A stretch of DNA of 64,000 nucleotides from RGIG3178 sp963674495 (GCA_963674495.2 CAXXLG010000002.1:744001-808000); one strand, 5' to 3'. Counted from the stretch's first letter, positions 42,664-52,446 are shown. Numbers and translations are program-made. The notes: generated by a model from the letters alone, not told the origin.

Positions 42664-43872
42664 ATGTATACTTCAATTGAAATTGATATTTTTGGAATGC
42701 CTACCAACCATTCAAAAAGAATTGCGTTAATTTCCGTGAAGATGGCGCGTAAACTCCAATTAAAAAAGAAGAAATATTTGATTTGGCTTCGCTGGCCATC
42801 ATGCATGATAATGGAGCGAGCATGAAGGTTTTACAGGACAGCTTAAAAGGCATGGTCAAAGAGAAGATTAATATTATGGAAAGCAGAAAGGAACATTGCA
42901 CAATTGGGGAGGATAATCTTATGAGTTTTCCTTTCTCACGAATCCTCAAAATATAATTTAGTATCATCATGAAAAATATGATGGTTCCGGATTCTTTGGC
43001 TTATCTAAAGATAAAATTTCTTTGTTTGTTCAGATTATTGCACTTTTTGATACGTTGGACTAATCTTTTAATTTGAGAATTGTCCAACACAATGCAAATA
43101 TAGTGGCGTTTGTTGATGAAAACCGGAATACATATTTCTCTCCCGTATTGTCAGATATGTTTCTAAAAATAGCGGATCATCAAGAATTTTGGGAAGCCTT
43201 ATCTGACGAAAATATTGACGATAGCTTACAAAACATTGTTCCAAACTTTAGTCAGGAACTGGACTATAACGAAATACGTACGATAACCAAGATGCTATCA
43301 AAATAATTGATGCCAAATCCGAGTATACGCAAATGCATTCCTTTGGACTGTCGGAGAAGCTTGAAAAAATGACCGAATTTTATACCATTGATAGAAAAGT
43401 AATTATGAAGCTGTTGATTGCGACGGATTTACATGACCTAGGTAAGATGTCCATTAGCAATAGCATATTGGATAAACCCGGCGTATTATCCAAAGAAGAG
43501 TTTATGGAAATAGAAAGGCATCCGAAGATAACATGGCTTTGCTTACAAGGCATTAGAGGGTTTAAAGAAATCACAAAATGGGCTTCCAATCATCATGAAA
43601 AACTCGATGGCTCTGGGTATCCGGAAGGTTTACGTGGCAAAAATCTTGATTTTAATTCTCGGTTAATAGCCTGTTTGGATATCTACCAGGCTTTGCGGGA
43701 GAATAGACCTTATAGGCAAGCTATGGATCATAAAAAGGCGATGGAGATCATGAAAAGCATGGTGGATGCAGGGCAACTGATCATGCCATTGTTGATGATA
43801 TCGAAGCTGTATTTGCAAACCTATGAATCCATTAATTTGCATTCTTATAGTGATTACTTAATATTGGAATGA
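42664..43872 (+). pseudogene. Decayed tandem HD / HD-GYP signalling protein
   Basis: Reading across three frames recovers one protein. From ATG 42664: FGMPTNHSKRIALISVKMARKLQL. After a slip in an A-run near 42766: EEIFDLASLAIMHDNGAS and KEHCTIGEDNL. From 42964: YHHEKYDGSGFFGLSKDKISLF then a stop in place of a codon, then a further block to 43306. After a slip near 43295: IIDAKSEYTQMHSFG, ATDLHDLGKMSI, NHHEKLDGSGYPEGL and DIYQALRENRPYR. That is an HD domain followed by an HD-GYP-like domain, a type linked to cyclic-di-GMP hydrolysis. At least three frame breaks plus internal stops show it is dead. Confidence 0.85.
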
Positions 43873-43912
43873 GATTGATTGATCGCTTTTCCTGTCACTA
43901 TCTCAGACAAGT

Positions 43913-44647
43913 TTAATCCCCAATGCCAATACGCATTCCGCTCATTTCCTTTCGGCCGACAACAGCCCGCGCCGCAAACGCAACGGCGACGGCGCCGTCG
44001 GTCGGTGCGCTAACGCTGAGCAAATTATCGCCGTTGTCATACGGCGAATACAGCGACCAGTCCCAATAGCGGCGGCTTCGGTATTTGTTGCGGAACCAGT
44101 TGTGGCCTCTACGTCCGGCAAAGAAGAGGTAGTCGGAAGGCAGTATGCGGCCCACATCCTCAAAGCCGCGCTTTTCCAACTCCCATCGTATGACCACGTC
44201 CAACGCCAGATCTTTAAATTTTTGTTGAACAGGCGTTCTGTTACGCCAGGCAAACTGATGCTTTTGTGTAATTACTTTTTTGATCGTATTCGGATGATGG
44301 GAATCGTCCACGCGGTTTAGAACGCACCAAACCACCGCTGCCTTTTCCGTGTCGCTTTTTACGCCGCGTGCTTCGCGATAGATCAGCTTGGCAAGCATAT
44401 CGATCTCAACACTGCCCTCATATTGGGTGCGGATAGCGACAATAGTCGCTTCTCTTTGTGCACATCTTTGCATATCCCGTTCAATGCTGTGCTTAGCAAG
44501 TTCACGAAGCGCAGTTGAATCATTCGCTTCAACGTATACCGTCATTGCAGATTCCGTTTCTGCTGCTATTACGGTCATGGGCAAAGCCATCTCCAAAAGC
44601 GCGCCGAACGCTATTGCTAAATATACCAGTGCAGTCAGACGCTTCAT
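43913..44647 (-). CDS. SleB-type cell wall hydrolase (Hydrolase_2)
   Basis: 244 residues. A signal peptide (MKRLTALVYLAIAFGALLEMALPMTVIAA) precedes a region with a short coil, then the Hydrolase_2 domain: EIDMLAKLIYREARGVKSDTEKAAVVWCVLNRV, where the Glu of YREARG is the expected catalytic acid, then NTIKKVITQKHQFAWRN and LFFAGRRGHNWFRNKYR. The family includes SleB and CwlJ, lytic enzymes acting on spore cortex, but many copies act on ordinary peptidoglycan. ATG 44647 follows GGAGG. It is transcribed alone. Spore involvement is not shown. Confidence 0.87.
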   Translation of the reverse strand: MKRLTALVYLAIAFGALLEMALPMTVIAAETESAMTVYVEANDSTALRELAKHSIERDMQRCAQREATIVAIRTQYEGSVEIDMLAKLIYREARGVKSDTEKAAVVWCVLNRVDDSHHPNTIKKVITQKHQFAWRNRTPVQQKFKDLALDVVIRWELEKRGFEDVGRILPSDYLFFAGRRGHNWFRNKYRSRRYWDWSLYSPYDNGDNLLSVSAPTDGAVAVAFAARAVVGRKEMSGMRIGIGD

Positions 44648-45333
44648 CCCTTTGCAACCTCCGTGATGTGGCCGCGATCTGTGACAATGCAACGCACCGC
44701 CGATTGTCTCTTGCAGAAACCGTCGTGCGCTAAAGAGAGTATGGCGCTATGCGTACGTGACGGCACGTTCACAAGGCAGTATTGATGGATGGATTGCCCG
44801 AAGATGTCTTTTGTTCGGGTATATCTTTTGTACGCCGACAGTTTGTACACAATGATCACGATGAATGAAATCCATCCTTTCACTGTTTTTGCAACATATA
44901 CCGCGCGATTTGGCATGTTCGCAAGTGCGGCTCCATGGCCGGGCCGTATGCAGATCAAACCAAACCTCCGGTGAAATATATTGTCAATGGCGGTTTGTAC
45001 CATACACTCATTGTCATTTGATCCATTATGAAGTATCTGCATTGTCTATAAATGTTGAAGCGCAATCCATATACCTAAACAATACGTATAATAAGAGGTT
45101 CTTTCGTCGAATATTGTTGTATGTATATATCGGATATGTTCGGATATGTAGTGATAAGCGGGAGACAAATCGTCAGCAGATCTATTTGACTGAACGGGAC
45201 TGATTGCGAATGTATACTTGAGCCGTATGATTGAAAATGATAAGATAAATCAAATGAACAATGGATCAAGTCGTTTATTGCACATATAAATGCAATGGGG
45301 CGCCAAACGCGCAAGCGGAGGAGGGGGAAAAGG
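44648..45333. other. Intergenic region, no gene seen
   Basis: About 690 bases. A 132-residue minus-strand frame at 44644-45042 lacks a ribosome site and domain features, and I do not accept it. Towards 45200 there are TTGACT and TATACT elements, but 21 bp apart. Nothing else recognised. Confidence 0.4.
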
Positions 45334-46329
45334 ATGAAAGGAATTAAAATAATTGCACAAATCCTTTTGCTATTGATATTGATCGTGTTCGGCATTGCAT
45401 ATTTGGCGGGTTTCAGCGTTTCTACAACGGTGTTGAGCAGATCATACTACAACGATTTATTCCAGGAAAAGAAATTTGCTCAGGTCATCTATGAAGATAT
45501 CATGGCGGAGTTGCCACAGATCGCGTGGGAAGATGCGATCGATGTATACATGCCGGAAATGGGGACGGCGGCTGAACAAATCATGTTGAAACGTATTGAT
45601 TATTTTATGGAGGCTTTTACCAGTACAATCGATTCTGAAATGGTAAAGACGCAATTGCTTGATTCAATCGATTATTCTTTGGCCTTTATGAACGGCACAA
45701 AGCAAGAGCTTCCGGCCGTGATACGGGTTGGCGAAATAAAAGAACAAATTGAAAGTAATTTTGTGGAGGAATTGCAAAGCCTCTCGGATCAAAAGTTGCA
45801 GGAAATAAGCATAGAGCGCAGAGATATCGAAGCGATTGCATCGCAGTTTGTGGAGATGATTGACCTGCCCGATGTAATTAATCTGAATGAAGTGTTGGAA
45901 GAAGCGGGGAACGAACAGCAATTTCAAGACGTTGTCACCGGGATACAGGTATTTAAGAGGATGTTGAATATCGTACCCACTATCGTGTTTACGCTTATAT
46001 TGATTGGTTTTTGCCTACTTGGCAGGATACAGGGTGGGCTCACATGGTTTGGCGCGGGCATCATGACTTCGGGACTATTGTTCCTTGGTGCGTTGTATGC
46101 TTTCAAAAGCGTTCTATTCGAGGCGGTTGGAAGCGGTATTGGCCGTATATCCCAAGGCATTGCCATAGAACATGCCAGTATTGTTTCGCTTGTAAATTAT
46201 ACTGTAGGCAGAATGTCCCCGATGCCGATTATTTTTATCATATTGGGCATCGCGTCCATTGCGGCGGCTTTTGTTATCAAGCACAAGCAAGGCAAGCAAG
46301 AAATATATGGTACCAACGCGGACATGTAA
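45334..46329 (+). CDS. Membrane protein with large extracytoplasmic domain, unknown function
   Basis: 331 residues. An N-terminal helix (IIAQILLLLILIVFGIAYLAGF) is followed by a soluble, acidic, helical domain of about 175 residues (residues 30-205). Three helices follow (TIVFTLILIGFCLLG; GAGIMTSGLLFLGALYAF; MPIIFIILGIASIAAAFVI) and a basic tail. The soluble part has heptad-like stretches such as EEAGNEQQFQDVVTG and may form a coiled coil outside the cell. ATG 45334 follows GGAGGAGGGGG. I do not recognise the family. A terminator follows, so it is a single transcript. Confidence 0.65.
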   Translation: MKGIKIIAQILLLLILIVFGIAYLAGFSVSTTVLSRSYYNDLFQEKKFAQVIYEDIMAELPQIAWEDAIDVYMPEMGTAAEQIMLKRIDYFMEAFTSTIDSEMVKTQLLDSIDYSLAFMNGTKQELPAVIRVGEIKEQIESNFVEELQSLSDQKLQEISIERRDIEAIASQFVEMIDLPDVINLNEVLEEAGNEQQFQDVVTGIQVFKRMLNIVPTIVFTLILIGFCLLGRIQGGLTWFGAGIMTSGLLFLGALYAFKSVLFEAVGSGIGRISQGIAIEHASIVSLVNYTVGRMSPMPIIFIILGIASIAAAFVIKHKQGKQEIYGTNADM

Positions 46330-46355
46330 AGAGAACCCCAATAAATTTATTTAAT

Positions 46356-46377
46356 AGCGACCATATTGTATGGTCGC
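46356..46377 (+). terminator. Terminator of the membrane protein gene
   Basis: GCGACCATA-TTG-TATGGTCGC followed by TTTCT, 27 bases after the stop. The remaining bases to 46687 are AT-rich and hold no accepted gene, though a perfect TATAAT lies near 46540. Confidence 0.75.
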
Positions 46378-46687
46378 TTTCTGGGCAGAGAAGGCAATGC
46401 GCCGACCACTCAAATTTATAAAACAAGTGTATAAAAGACAAGAAGATATCCCATTGCGCAAAGCCGATGGCTTTATCCTGCACGAACAGCAAGGATAAAT
46501 CCGTATATTTACAAAATGATTTATTTTGAAACATTTTATAGTATAATAAATACGAAAACAAGCGACACACTTTGCAGATATAAAATCGAAAATTCAATTT
46601 AAATCATATATTTAATAACCCAAAGCGTTGATTGTAAATATAGATACAACCCTATCACTATTTATATGTTCAGAAAGGAACGCTGCA

Positions 46688-48952
46688 ATGATATGTAAAT
46701 TTTGCGGAGCATCCAGCGAACCCGCCGATGGCTTTTGCCGGAACTGTGGCAAAGCATTAACGCCAGAGCAAGCAGAGCCGCGAAATGTTGGCGCGCCGCC
46801 CGATGCTGCGTATAATACAAAAGATAAAAAGCCACGAAGACCATTGTGGATGATGGTGTTAACCATTTCCGCGGTGGTTTTTTTAATTGCTGATATTGTA
46901 TTAGCTTTCACCGTGATACCGGCATACAAGGTGCGGCAGCTGGGAACGCTGGCTGTACAGGGTTCTTTGGGACAGACATCCGGCATTCAGGGACGGCTGC
47001 AGCTTGGGAAAACAACTTATGAGACCGGCGGCACGGTGAATGCATCCGGCGGCGATATTGCGATCAACGATGCCAATTCATCCATCAACGGTTTCTCCAT
47101 ATACATACCCGAAGGCGCCTATTTACAACCGTTGACGTTTGATATTTCCACCACGGACATAAACGGGCATTCCTATGGGGATGACTTCAATCCGATCACG
47201 CCGTTGATCACGGTGAACAATTCGGAAGTTTTTGCAAACGAACCCATAGAGGTTACTGTCCCAATCTCGAAAACGGACGACGAATTTGTGATGGGGTTCT
47301 ACTACGATCAGGAGACGGGAATGCTCGAAGCGATCCCTTTTGTATCGCAAACCAACGATGAGATCGTTCTGCTTACAAAACACTTCTCAGCCGTTGTCAT
47401 TTCCAAAACAAAGCTTCATCCGGGGCGCGCTGTGGACAATGTGTATACGGGCTTTGTTGTTGGCATTGACGACATGCAAATCGCCAACTACGGATCAATC
47501 ATCGCGCAGGGCGGATATTGCGGCGGACAAACATTGGCGATACTGTATTACTACAGCCGAAGGAACCGCATTGGATACGACGAGGCGCTGCACGGTCGGT
47601 TTGACAACAACGGACTGGGAGACACGCCGTTACTGAAAGAGGACGATGCATATCTTATAAGGATGTGTTCAGTGCTGCAAACAAAAATCAATATGTTAGG
47701 CGCAGACCCATACTTTCGGGAGTTGGGATATAACGACGAATTGATATACTATGCGTTTGACTATGCCCTCAAGGTTACAGGGCATCCGCAGATTATTGGC
47801 GTTTCCTACTTCGATTCGCATAACAAAGAGCATAAACATGGGCTGATCGTATATGGGATCGAAGGGGATACCATGTTGGTTGCGGATCCGAATTTTCCAG
47901 GACAGTACAAAACGATTCGGTTAATCCGGTACTTGGACGGTACGCCGGCCAAATTTGAGGTATATATTTCGGGCAGTAACGTCGAGGAGGCCAAGGGAGG
48001 CATAGCATACGATACCTTTTACTTCTTGGGTGATTTTGCGCTGGTAGACGAAAAGACAATTGGGTATTACTGGACAGAGTTGATGAACGGGGAGGATCCG
48101 GGCGCAGGCGTGTTCACAAAAGAGCAAGCAATAGAGGTTGCGATTAGTCAAGATGCAGAGGGAACCTTCACGTATACGCAACTGAGGGACGGATTGTCGC
48201 TGAGCGAATGGGACACCAGCACACTCGGCTTCAACTCGGAAGGTTTGCTGATGCTGCGAAAAACGGATGCGGACAGCATGGTGACGGTCTATATCGGTGA
48301 TGCCGAAGTTTGTGAAATTGGAACAGATTGGACCAAGACTACCACGTTTCGGCCGGGCAACAACGATATCGGTATCTTGTACAAATTGAAAGATGCGGAC
48401 GGCGAATATGAATTCCAGAATTTTGTGCGGTATAACGTGGTCTATGGTGGAGACGCTGCCGTAACGCCGACGCTGGAACCAACGATGGCGTTTACGCCCA
48501 AGCCAACATTTGTGTATACGCCTACGCCCGAGCCAACATTTGCGTATACGACTTCGCCTGAGCCAACTTCCCAACAAACACAAAACTATAACATCGTATC
48601 CAATTCAAGGGTTTTGGGGCATTGGAAGTTTATTGGGAACAATATCTATGATGAAGGAGAATTGTATGCGTTTTATGGAAGTGTTGACCCCGGCAACTGG
48701 CCTGCTACGTTTGATTTTAATGATAATGGTACTGTCATAGCTGGGCAGAGTTTTTATAACAATAATGAAGAGGAATTGCAGTATTTTGTACATGAAGAAA
48801 ATGGCGTTACCATTGTGAATATCTACGAATATGAAGGACAGTTAGTCAACGATGGCGCCTATGTCTTGCGAATAGGCGAAGATGATGAAATGTTTGAAGG
48901 TGCGCACGCGCCAGAGGGCTATGAAAGAGTATACGAAAAAAAGGAATGGTAA
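46688..48952 (+). CDS. Zinc-ribbon membrane protein with C39-like cysteine-protease domain
   Basis: 754 residues. Zinc ribbon CKFC-CRNC (3-20), proline-rich linker, one helix (54-77), then an exterior part. Residues 100-240 resemble a ZU5-like beta domain (GGDIAINDANSSINGFSIYIPEGAYLQPLTFDIST). Residues 265-420 look like a C39-type papain fold: Cys278 in GGYCGGQTLAILYYYSR, His384 in HKHGLIVYG, Asp400 in LVADPNFPGQ. A PT-rich spacer (about 625-660) precedes a lipocalin-like C-terminal domain that starts GHWKFIGNN. ATG 46688 follows AAAGGAAC. The triad is inferred from motif spacing; C39-like domains also occur as binders. The next gene shares its N-terminal design. Confidence 0.72.
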   Translation: MICKFCGASSEPADGFCRNCGKALTPEQAEPRNVGAPPDAAYNTKDKKPRRPLWMMVLTISAVVFLIADIVLAFTVIPAYKVRQLGTLAVQGSLGQTSGIQGRLQLGKTTYETGGTVNASGGDIAINDANSSINGFSIYIPEGAYLQPLTFDISTTDINGHSYGDDFNPITPLITVNNSEVFANEPIEVTVPISKTDDEFVMGFYYDQETGMLEAIPFVSQTNDEIVLLTKHFSAVVISKTKLHPGRAVDNVYTGFVVGIDDMQIANYGSIIAQGGYCGGQTLAILYYYSRRNRIGYDEALHGRFDNNGLGDTPLLKEDDAYLIRMCSVLQTKINMLGADPYFRELGYNDELIYYAFDYALKVTGHPQIIGVSYFDSHNKEHKHGLIVYGIEGDTMLVADPNFPGQYKTIRLIRYLDGTPAKFEVYISGSNVEEAKGGIAYDTFYFLGDFALVDEKTIGYYWTELMNGEDPGAGVFTKEQAIEVAISQDAEGTFTYTQLRDGLSLSEWDTSTLGFNSEGLLMLRKTDADSMVTVYIGDAEVCEIGTDWTKTTTFRPGNNDIGILYKLKDADGEYEFQNFVRYNVVYGGDAAVTPTLEPTMAFTPKPTFVYTPTPEPTFAYTTSPEPTSQQTQNYNIVSNSRVLGHWKFIGNNIYDEGELYAFYGSVDPGNWPATFDFNDNGTVIAGQSFYNNNEEELQYFVHEENGVTIVNIYEYEGQLVNDGAYVLRIGEDDEMFEGAHAPEGYERVYEKKEW

Positions 48953-49073
48953 ATCCAGTGCTTTCAATATTGTGTAAGTGGACATCTTTGGGAAACAAGT
49001 GTTGAAGGCGATTCCTGGCAACGAGAATGGTTATGGGAAATCATGAATCAAGGGAATGCATGCGGAGGTTACT

Positions 49074-50048
49074 ATGTTTTGTACGAAGTGTGGCAGTGAG
49101 AATGAGCAAGGAGCAAAATTTTGCGGTGACTGTGGCAGCGCATTGATCGGCAACGATATGAAAAACATGAATTCAAATGCGCAGAAAAATTCGAAGCGAA
49201 GAAAGGCTGCGGCCGATTTGCCGCCCATGCCCGCCAAAGGCAAAAAAGGACGCTTGTTCGGGTTGGTTGGGGCCAACGTGCTACTCATTGCAGCGGCGGT
49301 TGTGTTCATCGTGATGATAACAACCACAGCGTCCGCGCAGGGATTGTGGTACAGTGAGGACGAAGGAGACGTCTTGGCGTTTTCAAACGACGGCCGTGTT
49401 GTTCTCTATGAGCGGGATTCACAGTTGGGCGGAAGCTATGAATACAGCAAAGGCAGCGGTACATTTACCATATCCGGAGCCGAATTTACGTATGATATAA
49501 ACGGCGGCGTCATGATTATCAATCAAACATACGAATACAGACGCGTGTCGGACAAGGACTTTGATATTACCGCGTTTGTTGGCAATCATACCGTTGCGGG
49601 AAATGTCGACACCGGCGTAACAGCGACACCGGCGCCGACGCAAACCGCTGTACCCAATACACCCAATCCTGCGCCCACACAGAACGGGGATGCGGTGTTG
49701 GCGCAAAATCTTGTGCTCAATACCTGGTACGGATATTTTATACATCCAAATGAAGGATCAGACGTTACCAAAACGGATTCGGATATATATGAATTTTTTG
49801 AAGACGGTACGTTTATATACCAGTATGCAGGCAACGGCGATAGACTATTCGGGCCGTGGGAGATCAAGGACGGGCGTTTAACCGTTGTGTATGAGAACAG
49901 CGAAATTGGCACAGTTTCATGGGACATCCAAATCACCTATGAAGATGGATATGCCATATTGGTCTTAGCGGATACGCGGCCGGGGTATGAAGGCGGTTAT
50001 TGGATCTACACCGATACACCGGCGGATGAGATTGAAGAAAGTGTCTGA
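49074..50048 (+). CDS. Zinc-ribbon membrane protein with exterior beta domains
   Basis: 324 residues. A zinc ribbon (MFCTKCGSENEQGAKFCGDCG), basic linker, and one helix (LFGLVGANVLLIAAAVVFIVMI) put the ribbon in the cytoplasm and the rest outside. The exterior part has a DUF-like beta domain (GLWYSEDEGDVLAFSNDGRVVLYERD), a PT-rich spacer (ATPAPTQTAVPNTPNPAPTQ) and a second domain with YEFFEDGTFIYQYAGNGDRLFGPWEIKDGRLTV, similar to the C-terminal domain of the upstream gene. ATG 49074 follows CGGAGG. The two genes are 121 bp apart and probably work together at the envelope. Function is unknown. Confidence 0.72.
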   Translation: MFCTKCGSENEQGAKFCGDCGSALIGNDMKNMNSNAQKNSKRRKAAADLPPMPAKGKKGRLFGLVGANVLLIAAAVVFIVMITTTASAQGLWYSEDEGDVLAFSNDGRVVLYERDSQLGGSYEYSKGSGTFTISGAEFTYDINGGVMIINQTYEYRRVSDKDFDITAFVGNHTVAGNVDTGVTATPAPTQTAVPNTPNPAPTQNGDAVLAQNLVLNTWYGYFIHPNEGSDVTKTDSDIYEFFEDGTFIYQYAGNGDRLFGPWEIKDGRLTVVYENSEIGTVSWDIQITYEDGYAILVLADTRPGYEGGYWIYTDTPADEIEESV

Positions 50049-50055
50049 TATTCAC

Positions 50056-50091
50056 AAAGAAGGAGCCGTTGTATTGGCCCCTTCTTTTTTT
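50056..50091 (+). terminator. Terminator of the zinc-ribbon gene pair
   Basis: AGAAGGAGCC pairs with GGCCCCTTCT around an eight-base loop, followed by TTTTTTT. Confidence 0.88.
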
Positions 50092-50140
50092 GCGGAGAAG
50101 ATGAGGCTCGAACTCCCGTGGCGATACACGCACCCTACAC
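50092..50140 (-). pseudogene. Degenerate 3' remnant of tRNA-Ser(GCU)
   Basis: Starting GCGGAGAAG and ending GGCGATACACGCACCCTACAC, this segment aligns without gaps to the 3' part of the intact tRNA-Ser at 55557-55649, with about eight differences. It marks an older insertion boundary at the same tRNA. Confidence 0.8.
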
Positions 50141-50179
50141 ATCGTCTGTTCCATTAAGGGAAACACGGGGACGGGAAAC

Positions 50180-50413
50180 AAGGGAACGGTTCTTCTATGG
50201 CTACGGAATGCTATCCCAACCTAAACAGTATTATACCATGAAACCTATATGCGGATATACATCTTCACTCTTCAAAAAAAGCCCTAAAATAGTTCGTAGC
50301 TTCCGTAAAGTCCAGGCTTTGGGCAAAACGAGGGAAATTACCAGTCATTGGCATGGGACACGGAACTTGGCCTTTTGTCTTCTGTTTCAAATGGCGCAGC
50401 AGAACCGTCCCTT
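50180..50413. repeat. REP/MITE-like element with imperfect inverted ends
   Basis: AAGGGAACGGTTCT at the left faces AGAACCGTCCCTT at the right. The right end also forms a GGCGCA/TGCGCC hairpin. The motif GGGGACGG recurs at about 50168, 50999 and (inverted) 52514, and a transposase remnant of the REP-associated kind lies at 51.0 kb. Confidence 0.45.
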
Positions 50414-50471
50414 GCGCCCCCACTTGCGTTTCTTAATGTTTCTTTTACCACGATAGTATTTATATTTCGTG

Positions 50472-50500
50472 TTGATAATGCGCAACTATTTTGATAATAT
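50472..50500 (+). promoter_or_regulatory. Promoter of the universal stress protein gene
   Basis: -35 TTGATA (50472-50477), 17-bp spacer, -10 TAATAT (50495-50500), 35 bases before the start codon. Confidence 0.65.
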
Positions 50501-50535
50501 AATAATACATTATTTCAAACGAAGAGGTAACGAAC

Positions 50536-50985
50536 ATGAAAAAAATTCTTGTTGCAATAGATGGCTCCGATCTGTCAAAAAAAGCGGCCGAGCAGGCTGT
50601 TGCCCTGGCTAGAGCATTCAATGGCGATATCACTTTTCTGACCATTGTTGAAGATAAGCCAGCACTGGATTTTGCGTATTATGAGGCGGGAATAAGCCCG
50701 GAGTATTTTGCAATTAAAGAAAATCTTCAGGAGCTCGACATAAAACGCAGCCATAGTACATTGGATGCAATTGTTGATGCACTGGAATGCTCCGACATCA
50801 ATACGGAAAAGCTGGTTCTTGTGGGGGATCCTCATCCTCTTATTGTAAAAATAGCCGAAGAGGGGAATTATGATTTGATTGTCATGGGGCACAGAGGACT
50901 TAATCCATTAAAGAGGCTGTTTATTGGTTCTGTTGCCAAAAAAGTTATTGAGGATATATCGTGTTCCTTATTGATAATTAAGTAA
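50536..50985 (+). CDS. Universal stress protein (UspA family)
   Basis: 149 residues, cytoplasmic. It opens MKKILVAIDGSDLSKKAAEQAVALA and has the ATP-binding pattern VLVGDPH-x-LIVMGHRGLNPLKRLFIGSVAKKVIED (G2xG9xG-S/T type), so it probably binds ATP. Usp proteins help survival under starvation or stress by mechanisms that remain loose. The ribosome site is AGAGGTAAC. It lies inside the older island next to the tRNA scar, in an AT-rich setting, so it may be acquired. Confidence 0.92.
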   Translation: MKKILVAIDGSDLSKKAAEQAVALARAFNGDITFLTIVEDKPALDFAYYEAGISPEYFAIKENLQELDIKRSHSTLDAIVDALECSDINTEKLVLVGDPHPLIVKIAEEGNYDLIVMGHRGLNPLKRLFIGSVAKKVIEDISCSLLIIK

Positions 50986-51018
50986 AAGAAGAAACACGGG
51001 GACGGTTCTTTTGTTTTG

Positions 51019-51355
51019 TTATGCTCTGTTGATTGGACTGAGTGAAATCCCCAGGATGCGTGATATCTGCCGCTGTGTCAATCCCTCTATTTCTTTTATC
51101 CTGCCCACAACTTCATCTCTTTGTGTCTTGGGCAGGCTCTTTATTTGTGCAATTGTGTATCCGGTTATGGTTTCGTTTATTCTTTCAATTGCCTCTTTAT
51201 CCGTTAATCTATACTTTGTATAATCATCAAGATATTTGTCTTCGTTTTTCATCTCGTTGTTTTCAATAAACTCTTTTATAGCCAATTCTCTGTCCTGCGA
51301 GAAGATGCCCAGTATAAAATCGCTGTCCAGCAAGAACGGAGGGTAGTATTCTTTA
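51019..51355 (-). pseudogene. C-terminal remnant of a Y1-type (IS200/REP-associated) transposase
   Basis: The frame reads SYKEYYPPFLLDSDFILGIFSQDRELAIKEF and ends TQRDEVVGRIKEIEGLTQRQISRILGISLSPINR. This is the tail of clostridial Y1/REP-associated transposases, whose end has a helix-turn-helix-like segment. The catalytic HUH and Tyr part is missing, since a stop precedes it. GGGGACGGTTC lies just beside it at 50999, as is usual for these transposases. Confidence 0.75.
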
Positions 51356-51574
51356 TAACTATCAGTATGAATTATGGTTTGGTTTAAAGTCTATAGTGGC
51401 ATCCTTGCATTATAATGTTAATATTGATACAATATTAAATCGAAACTTGCCTATATTATTAATGAAGATGAAATGTAATTTATAGGTTATACGATATGTC
51501 ATGAGTTGCTAGATACTTTTAAAATGGACATATCGCAAATGATATTCTAAATCATCTGGAAGGGGCAGAAGTAG

Positions 51575-52087
51575 ATGAAAGAGTTTGATGAAATTTGGAA
51601 TATTTATTGTGATTCGTTTCCACGGGATGAACGAAGGAATTTAGAGCAGCAGATGATTATTCTAAACAATCATCTGTATAGCCTAAATCCGATATATGAC
51701 AATAAAAAAATAGTCGGATTTTATTCTGTTTGGGATGCAGAGACTTTTACATTTATTGAACATATAGCGATTGATAAAAAATTCAGAAGAAAAGGTTGGG
51801 GAAGTAAAGCATTAAAAGAAGTTACTCATAAGCTAGACAAAAAAATAATATTAGAGGTCGAAAAACCCGAAACTAATGAAGCAAAAAAAAGAATAAAATT
51901 TTACAAGAAATCAGGGTTTTGTCTTAATCAGTATGATTATGAGCAACCTGCATATGATAAAGACAAGCAAAGTGTACCGTTATTAATAATGTCTTATCCA
52001 AACAAAATTACAATTGATGAGTTTAAGAAAATTAAAAATAAACTATATAAAATGGTATACAATACCAAAACACAATATAAAATATGA
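51575..52087 (+). CDS. GNAT-family N-acetyltransferase
   Basis: 170 residues. The acetyl-CoA loop is HIAIDKKFRRKGWGSKALKEVTHKL (R-R-K-G-W-G form), with the preceding strand FIEHIAI, and the later FYKKSGFCLNQYDYEQPAY is the usual motif B region. Codon use is much more AT-rich and Lys-rich than in the core genes, so it is likely transferred. GGAAGGGG lies before ATG 51575. It lies between the older tRNA scar and the 83-bp repeat. The substrate is not predictable; related AT-rich copies have been labelled as antibiotic or protein acetyltransferases without proof. Confidence 0.85.
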   Translation: MKEFDEIWNIYCDSFPRDERRNLEQQMIILNNHLYSLNPIYDNKKIVGFYSVWDAETFTFIEHIAIDKKFRRKGWGSKALKEVTHKLDKKIILEVEKPETNEAKKRIKFYKKSGFCLNQYDYEQPAYDKDKQSVPLLIMSYPNKITIDEFKKIKNKLYKMVYNTKTQYKI

Positions 52088-52203
52088 CGCAATGTGACGG
52101 AGAACGAGGGATATGAATCTATTATATAGCGGATGTTCTTGATCATCTTGAATTTGTCGTGTTTGTATTGATGCATGTCTATAAATGGGAACCGAGATCA
52201 CTG

Positions 52204-52225
52204 TATGCAATAGCGTATGCAATAG
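52204..52225. repeat. 22-bp double repeat, copy 1
   Basis: Two copies of TATGCAATAG separated by CG. It is identical to those at 52425 and 55438 and lies 72 bp left of the 83-bp repeat. Possible integrase or excisionase arm-type site. Confidence 0.75.
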
Positions 52226-52297
52226 GGAAAAATTCGCTGCCATTATGTTCCATATTTATCTTTGAATAAGGCCCTTATTTGAATAACCAGAAAAGGG

Positions 52298-52380
52298 AAA
52301 ACCGCCTATGGAAGGCGGTTTTGGCGGAGAAGGAGAGATTCGAACTCTCGCGGCGATACACTCACCCTACACCCTTAGCA
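52298..52380. repeat. 83-bp direct repeat, left copy (attachment site)
   Basis: Exact match over 83 bases to 55533-55615: the terminator hairpin plus the 3' part of tRNA-Ser(GCU), up to and including its anticodon. The match ends at TTAGCA, the left flank being unrelated tRNA sequence. With the right copy it brackets a 3.2-kb element. Confidence 0.9.
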
Positions 52381-52424
52381 AGGGTGCGCAATTTGCGTGT
52401 AGAAGGGTATTTTAAGGTGTACTG

Positions 52425-52446
52425 TATGCAATAGCGTATGCAATAG
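52425..52446. repeat. 22-bp double repeat, copy 2
   Basis: Two copies of TATGCAATAG separated by CG, 44 bp inside the left boundary of the 3.2-kb element. Confidence 0.75.

Noticed and set aside
44644..45042. 132-residue minus-strand frame upstream of the SleB gene
   Set aside because: No ribosome site, no recognisable domain, and it overlaps the expected promoter region of the hydrolase gene.
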